From Vitis vinifera (taxonomy: Eukaryota > Streptophyta > Magnoliopsida > Vitales > Vitaceae), in contig NC_081807.1 of NCBI RefSeq assembly GCF_030704535.1, positions 7,280,001 to 7,344,000 on the forward strand: a stretch of 64,000 bases of DNA. The letters run 5' to 3'. The notes under the pieces are model-generated. The model was not told where the DNA came from. It was given only the letters and a program-made list of their open reading frames with translations, and did not search any database. Made by a program: the position numbers and the translations under genes. Shown here piece after piece: positions 58,801 through 64,000 of the stretch; the stretch's first letter is position 1; each line of letters starts with the position of its first letter.

Positions 58801-61005
58801 TAAATAGAGAAGTGTTCCTTTGGATACACTTCCTATTGTTTGTTTTTAAAACATAAAATAATAGTAACTTTCATATAAGATACAATAACTTTTAGAGGCT
58901 TATATTGAAAAAGTAATGGTTTTAAAACCTATTTAAAAAATTAGGGTGTCAAAAGATTTTTGATACCTCAAATTTTAAATTTTCTAAAAATGATTTTTAA
59001 AGATATAAGGTAAATCTATATTTTTATACAAGATATTCTACTTTTGTATAGAAGCTTCTAATTTTAAAAACAAAAAACAGGAAGTGTATCAAAACTGACA
59101 GTAAGTTAATAATATTTGGAAGAGAAAATAAAATTGATAAGAAAAAAAAAATCTCAGGCTTAGCTCATTAATCTTCTTATGATACTTGTGTCAGCTCACC
59201 TAATATTTTAGTTCTGAGCCAAACTTATGTTTTAAAAATGGTGGATCTCTCTGTATTGGCTGGGCACACCACATGTCCCATATCATCAATAGATCTTGAA
59301 TAGATCAGAATGTTGGGAAACAGAAAATAGGTTATAACATGAACCACTGGCAAAGCAGAAGTTGTATTTCCAGAAAAAATTCCCCTCCAAATGTGTTCAC
59401 ATTATGTGTCTTCTTAGTTTTGGCTCTGTTTCCCAAGTAACAATTGCTTACATCCAATACCTTCTCATGCTTGAAATAGAATTTATTAAGCCAGCCAGCC
59501 TTGTCGAAGTTCCACATTTAAGATAGAGAGAGAGAGGAGAGAGAGAGAGAGAACAATGTATGCAGCTGAATCTTCAGTTTTACAATGGCACAATGTTAAG
59601 TTAACTGGGTTTCATTGAGCTGTGAATAGAAAATGAAACTGTATGACCATTACGGATTTCACTTGCTCTTGAGGTATACATGCCAACCATGCCTCCAAGG
59701 TGTGTGCTTAACCTACATTTCATTTCAAGTACACAATAACAACATAGCTATTTGCATTGTTGAGTCAAATCATTGAGAAGGGTAAACCCTCAGCTGTTCC
59801 TTTGGACACACTATATAATTCAGTAATAATGATATATCTACCAATTGGTTTTCATGAAAGGTAACTTAGAAAGAGTGTAATACAAGACAAATTTAGGGAA
59901 ATTTTTATGCAACTAGATTTTTTTTTTCAAAGAAGAATGGAAAGCAAGCTCAAGGTGCATAGTTATTCACAAGAGAAAAAGTAACAACATTACAAAGAAA
60001 GGCCAAAAAGTGTTTAAAAAATCCGAAAAGATGGATTCTCCAAAATCAAGGTGCATAGTTGTGTACAAGAGAAAAGGAAACAACATGGCAACAAAAAAGC
60101 AAAGAGTTTACATAATCCAAAAAGATGCATTCTCCAAAACCCCAATTGAAGGTGAAGAAACTAAAGTCGGCAACAAAATGGACCTCAACTTTAGAATTGA
60201 TAATTCACTTCCTATTTATGAGTTTGTTTTAGGGATTGTTGAGGGAGCAGTAGCATTAATATTCCTTGCTAGTTCCTTGGTCACTTCAGGGTCAAATCAC
60301 ATCTTTCTGGCTGAATTGTCATCACTGAATAATTGATTTTAAAATGTTTTCTTGTCTCTTCTGTTGTTAGATTTATTAATGAGAGAACCTAAATTATAAG
60401 CAGTTTCTAAATTATCATGTTCTCTTTAGGACACCAACATCCTCAAAAGACAGAAAATAACAACAAAAAGGGGGAAGCAGATGTCAAAAGTGTAAAAAGG
60501 ATGTTCTATTATACAGAATAAACAAAGGAGTGGAAAATTAATAATTATAAATTCTAATGCTTGTATGTTCATATAACAATTTAATAGGTGAGCATTTCTA
60601 ATTTGATCCAGAAAAAAGCTGTAAAAACAGATTCAAACCTGCAGAAGAACGAGAAAATAGTGCACAGAGGAAACCACCCTTTTGAAGCATCTCCTCACAT
60701 GTATTAATTCCAAAAACACCACTTAAAATATGTTCAGTCACTTTACCAATGCCCCCAATCTGTAAATTGAATTTCCCATGAATTACTTAACCAGGATGTA
60801 GATTTCCATACAAAAATAAAAAATAAAAAAAACTTAGCTCGAGAACATAGTTTTTTCAAAAATCATAATATAAAGTCTACCATTGTAGATGTGTGCGCAA
60901 GAGAAATACCTTTCGTATGGGAAGTGAGGAAATAAAAGTCATGACCGCCATCCGATTACTCGGTAAAACAAACTGTCCATTTGGCTTGTTTATGTCTGAG
61001 CAAAC
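52878..61005 (-). CDS. POLK: DNA polymerase kappa (Y-family), eight 3' exons, partial
   Basis: Exons (minus): 60910-61005, 60639-60759, 58255-58383, 57100-57191, 56715-56826, 54716-55050, 54198-54532, 52878-53010. They join in frame to 450 residues ending at TAG. Pol kappa is a nuclear translesion polymerase that extends past damaged bases. The first exon reads VCSDINKPNGQF and SSLPIRK (palm/fingers end); next IGGIGKVTEHIL is the helix-hairpin-helix thumb motif. SNERTFSATDD to LPLSLRLIGLR is the little-finger domain. The tail has a Ser/Asp-rich linker, a UBZ-like zinc finger (YKCSLCGIELPPNF, HFDFHLAEKLQ) and a C-terminal KHLPIDMFF like the PCNA-binding end of human pol kappa. The N-terminal catalytic exons are not in the window. 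Confidence 0.9.
59523..59552. repeat. (GA)n microsatellite
   Basis: Imperfect GA repeat, about 30 bp, in a POLK intron. Confidence 0.85.
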
Positions 61006-61262
61006 CTGAACTTAAACAAAATAAATAAATAAGATGATATGGTAAAGAAATTTTTAAATCTATAAAAAACAATGTGTACAAAGGGATTTTTTTTTTGACA
61101 GGCAAGTGAAAGAATATATTAATAGCACCTTACAAAAAAAGCAATTACACAGATTGTATACAAAGAATGAGAAGAGGCAAAGTGAAAAAAGCAAGGGGCA
61201 TAAAGAAAAAAAGCCCCTTCACAAAGACCCCAAACAATTAGTAATATCTATCAGGATCAAGC

Positions 61263-61274
61263 AAAGTCCATCCA
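61263..61274. repeat. SINE target duplication, left copy (12 bp)
   Basis: AAAGTCCATCCA, identical to 61503-61514. Confidence 0.9.
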
Positions 61275-61502
61275 CTTTTTATTTTATTTTTTTGATAACC
61301 GAGGAACCTTCCATGGCCAAGCCCTTAGGACTCTCTCCATGGGGACCCAAACCTCGGGGTGTTAACGGCCCCGCAACAACTAGCACCGGATAAATTCAAG
61401 ACATCATTAGTGGCAAGATTCAAACCCAAGACCATGTGTCACTTACTGGGACCACACTTCCTAGTGTTCGCCCAAACCAACTGGGCTACCCTGGCGAGTG
61501 GG
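61275..61502 (-). mobile_element. tRNA-derived SINE nested in the LINE (228 bp)
   Basis: On the minus strand the 5' part holds TAGCCCAGTTGGTTTGGGCG, an A-box match, and then GGTCTTGGGTTTGAATC, a B-box match. The 3' end is AT-rich (CTTTTTATTTTATTTT on the plus strand). Identical 12-bp duplications flank it (61263-61274, 61503-61514). It sits inside LINE sequence, so it inserted later than the LINE. Confidence 0.9.
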
Positions 61503-61514
61503 AAAGTCCATCCA
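61503..61514. repeat. SINE target duplication, right copy (12 bp)
   Basis: Identical to 61263-61274. Confidence 0.9.
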
Positions 61515-63145
61515 TATAGTTCCTAACCCATAATAGAAGGTTACAAAGAAAAATGGTTTTGAGAATTTGATCAGACATTTCTTTGTTTTCTAATGCTAAG
61601 AGTTCCTCTCCTTCCCCAAAGACTTTACACACAACAAGATACCTTTAAACCTTATTTCCCCTTTTTTTCCTTCAAAAGGATTATGCACCCCCAACAAGGA
61701 TTCTCTTACCAATCTTGACATTACCCATGTAACCCCGAACAAATAAGACACCAAATTCCATAACATTCTAACTCTAGCACAATGTAAAAGGATGTAAAAT
61801 ATTGACTCTTCATCTTCCTTACAAACAAAACATCGAACACCTCCACCTTTGCAACCAATCCAAAGTTAAAACCTTTTGCTAATAAGCTTCCAACTTATCT
61901 AAAGTTAAAACCTTTCACTCTACTTTGGTAGCCATCGTATTCCAAATAACACTCATAGGGAACTTTTCCGTTCTTTTTTGCCACATGAAAGTAGAAGGAT
62001 TTGACTGAAAATTTATCCTTCTTCGCATCCATCCATTCTATATTGTCTTCTTTATCACTACTCACAACCTTCCCTTGAAGCCTTGAAAGGAAGGCTTCAA
62101 CCTTTCCATTTCCCAATCAATCATATTCCTTAAAAAGCTACAGTTCCAATGGCCACCCTCACTTTGTTGATCCCACACATCAAACATCCAAACATCCTCT
62201 ATCACAACTATGGAATATAAAAAAAGGAAGGGCTCTCTTAGAGATGAATCACTACACCATTTGTCATTCCCAAACTTCACCCTTCTACCATTGTGAATAA
62301 GGTTCTACTATTCATATTCTCCCAAACTCTCCTGATGTCCTTCCATAATCCAATTCTAAAACCACCCCTAATTTTCCTGGAACACCAACCCTTCTCCTCC
62401 TCCGCATACTTCCCAACAATAACCACTTCCATAGGGATTCATTTTTTGAGACAAACCTCCAAGTCAACTTGGCTTGCAATGCTCTGTCAAGAACTAAGAA
62501 GCCTTTAATCTTAACAACTCCATTACATCTCTCCTTACAAGCAATTGTCCACCTCACCAAGTACGGATTTTTCTCTAATGAACCCCTATCCCACAAAAAA
62601 CCTACTTGAATCTTCTCAATCCTCTTACTCACCTTCATAGGCATGACAAAAAGAGACATATGGTAAACAGGCAAGTTGGACAGAGTACTCTTTAATGAGA
62701 GTGAGTCTCTCACTTTTAGAAAGGCATTGTCTTTTCCACATAGACAACCTCTTGTGGACCCTCTCTTCTACTGAATGCCAACTAACCCTCAACTTATAAG
62801 GGGGCTCCCAAGGGAAGACTTATACAGTGTGGAGATCTTCCTTCTTACAACCTAACTCAGCCACCAATTCCTCTTACGGAGGCGACCAACAGGAATTGAC
62901 TCACTCTTCTCTAAATTAATCTTCAAACCTGAAATGGTTTCAAACCACATGAAGATCCAACTAAAATATAACACTTGTTCATGACTAGCTTTGCAAAAAA
63001 TAAGTGTGTCATCAACGAATAAAAGATGAGATACCCCCACCCTCCACCTCCTTTTCTAGTTACCTTAAACCCTAAAATATAACCTTCTTCCCTTGCCTTC
63101 TTCAACAGACAACTAAGCTCCTCCATAGCTAAAAAAACAAATACG

Positions 63146-63926
63146 AATTATGTAGCTAACTTTGAGATTGTATAATGCTACCAGCAAAAAATACAGGTAA
63201 GATACAGGAATATATACACATATAATTAGATGACACCAAAGTAGATTAAACAACCTACGGTTATTGCTCAAGAAAAAAGGGAATGAGAAGCATTATGTAT
63301 GTCTAGGATGCGTTCACTTGCATTTTTAAGGCTTACAAGTTAAATAATACAAAGAATTGGTGTCAATGACTTTGTAGATTTTCTTTTATCTGAAAATTCC
63401 AATTTAATGACGTAAACTAGCAAGATATGGCAATGCTTTAAAAAATGTATGCACTTCTTACATGCCTTAACCTCTGACTTTTTGACATGGAAACAACAGT
63501 CACTTCTTCTTGAAAGCCAAAATGTAATTTCCCCCTAGTAGTGGACTTTATTCAAGAGTAATTTTAGAACACATCTATATAAGATAACAAATAAAGAAAT
63601 CTACAAATAGTTAAATCCAGTGAACAGAGAAAGCTGGCAGTGTTGTGAGCCAGACTTGAAAAGCTTCAAATTTGTCTTCCAAGGACTAACTTCTAAAGAA
63701 TGAAAAGTTATCACAATGCTTAGACAACAACAAGTTGTTTGTTCAATTATTAATTCTAATTTTGAAAAATACTTTGAACGACTTATCACTGGCAGATTTT
63801 TCTAGGATTGCATAAAGTTTTTATTTCATTAAATTAAATGCCTAGATTTGTTTATGTTGCTATTCATATAGTGTAGAAAAAGTTTTTAACTGTGTTCTAC
63901 TCTACCTAGGTGCATCAAATAAATAG
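63146..63926. other. Non-coding DNA upstream of the LINE
   Basis: Probably intron sequence of POLK, because its 5' exons are missing and should lie beyond 64000. No exon recognised. Confidence 0.4.
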
Positions 63927-64000
63927 TCAAATGAAGAGGCCCTCGAGAATGCATACCAAAACGCACTCAGTATCCTGGACTACATAATGGAAGAGAACAC
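63927..64000 (+). other. Possible plus-strand exon at the window edge
   Basis: After AAATAG, a possible acceptor, an open frame runs to the end of the window. It reads SNEEALENAYQNALSILDYI, which looks helical and protein-like. It is on the strand opposite to POLK. It could be the start of an exon of another gene or a chance frame; only about 24 codons are visible. Confidence 0.2.

Larger units (their letters stand above)
61088..63145 (-). mobile_element. 5'-truncated LINE in or upstream of POLK
   Basis: On the minus strand, about 63140-62850 holds the RT core end (FLAMEELSCLL, LLFVDDTLIFCKA, then LKINLEKSES). 62713-62312 holds the post-RT region (VYHMSLFVMP, KIQVGFLWDRG). 62280-61895 holds the sequence before zf-RVT (VEAFLSRLQG, KFSVKSFYFHVA). 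The 3' end is at the T-run near 61088 on the plus strand. There are stops and frameshifts, so it is dead. It lies in the same intron or upstream DNA as POLK, in the same orientation. Target duplication was not found. Confidence 0.85.

Noticed and set aside
60010..60336. 108-codon plus-strand frame in a POLK intron
   Set aside because: It is Lys/Ser-rich at first with no family resemblance, sits antisense in an intron, and has no splice or promoter support.
61088..63145. Target duplication for the LINE upstream of POLK
   Set aside because: The bases flanking the T-run at 61088 and the 5' truncation near 63145 do not match over more than four bases.
1..64000. CRISPR array, bacterial operon or phage system
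   Set aside because: No regular repeat-spacer arrays or ribosome binding sites. Spliced genes and plant retrotransposons show this is nuclear plant DNA.

Overview
The window looks like nuclear DNA of a woody eudicot, most likely a grapevine (Vitis)-type genome. This is inferred from the AT-rich composition, the plant protein families, long TE-filled introns, GT/AG splice sites and plant retrotransposon classes. No database search was possible. Coding density is low: six host loci plus one tRNA gene, set in repeats.

Layout. 1-9220: an AT-rich tandem repeat, then a 7.2-kb Ty3/gypsy element on the minus strand (2008-9215) with a 5-bp target duplication, one 2.3-kb LTR and many stop codons. 9221-14190: degenerate Ty1/copia fragments, a (TTA)n tract and AT-rich intergenic DNA. 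14268-14582: a small intronless plant gene with a TATA box. 14600-18640: intergenic, with a long-TIR foldback element and a hAT-like MITE. 18775-27415 (+): a seven-exon RlmN-type radical SAM RNA methyltransferase gene, rebuilt to a 372-aa protein, with LINE pieces in intron 1. Its probable 3' UTR intron holds a SINE and a foldback element. 30459-37969 (-): a four-exon gene for a 344-aa Arg/Gly/Asp-rich, probably disordered protein, converging on the RlmN gene. One of its introns carries a 5'-truncated LINE with a perfect 15-bp target duplication.

38100-49900: intergenic, with a 544-bp palindromic four-copy tRNA-like (SINE-like) element and a nested, decayed Ty1/copia element. 49931-50894 (-): a two-exon GNAT-like, probably plastid protein. 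51133-51204 (-): tRNA-Gly(TCC). 52289-52456 (-): an orphan GH10 xylanase fragment. 52878-61005 (-): eight 3' exons of DNA polymerase kappa (catalytic C-terminal part, zinc finger, terminal PIP-like motif). The 5' exons are not in the window. A LINE with a nested SINE lies upstream of the last visible 5' exon.

The genes do not form a pathway. Two are nucleic-acid enzymes (RNA methylation, translesion synthesis), and the rest are a putative acetyltransferase and proteins of unknown function. The strongest unusual signals are structural: the palindromic SINE-like tetramer with 5-bp duplication and TG/CA ends, the gypsy element that integrated or survived with an inverted LTR-end stub instead of a 5' LTR, and several TE insertions with clear target duplications inside gene introns.
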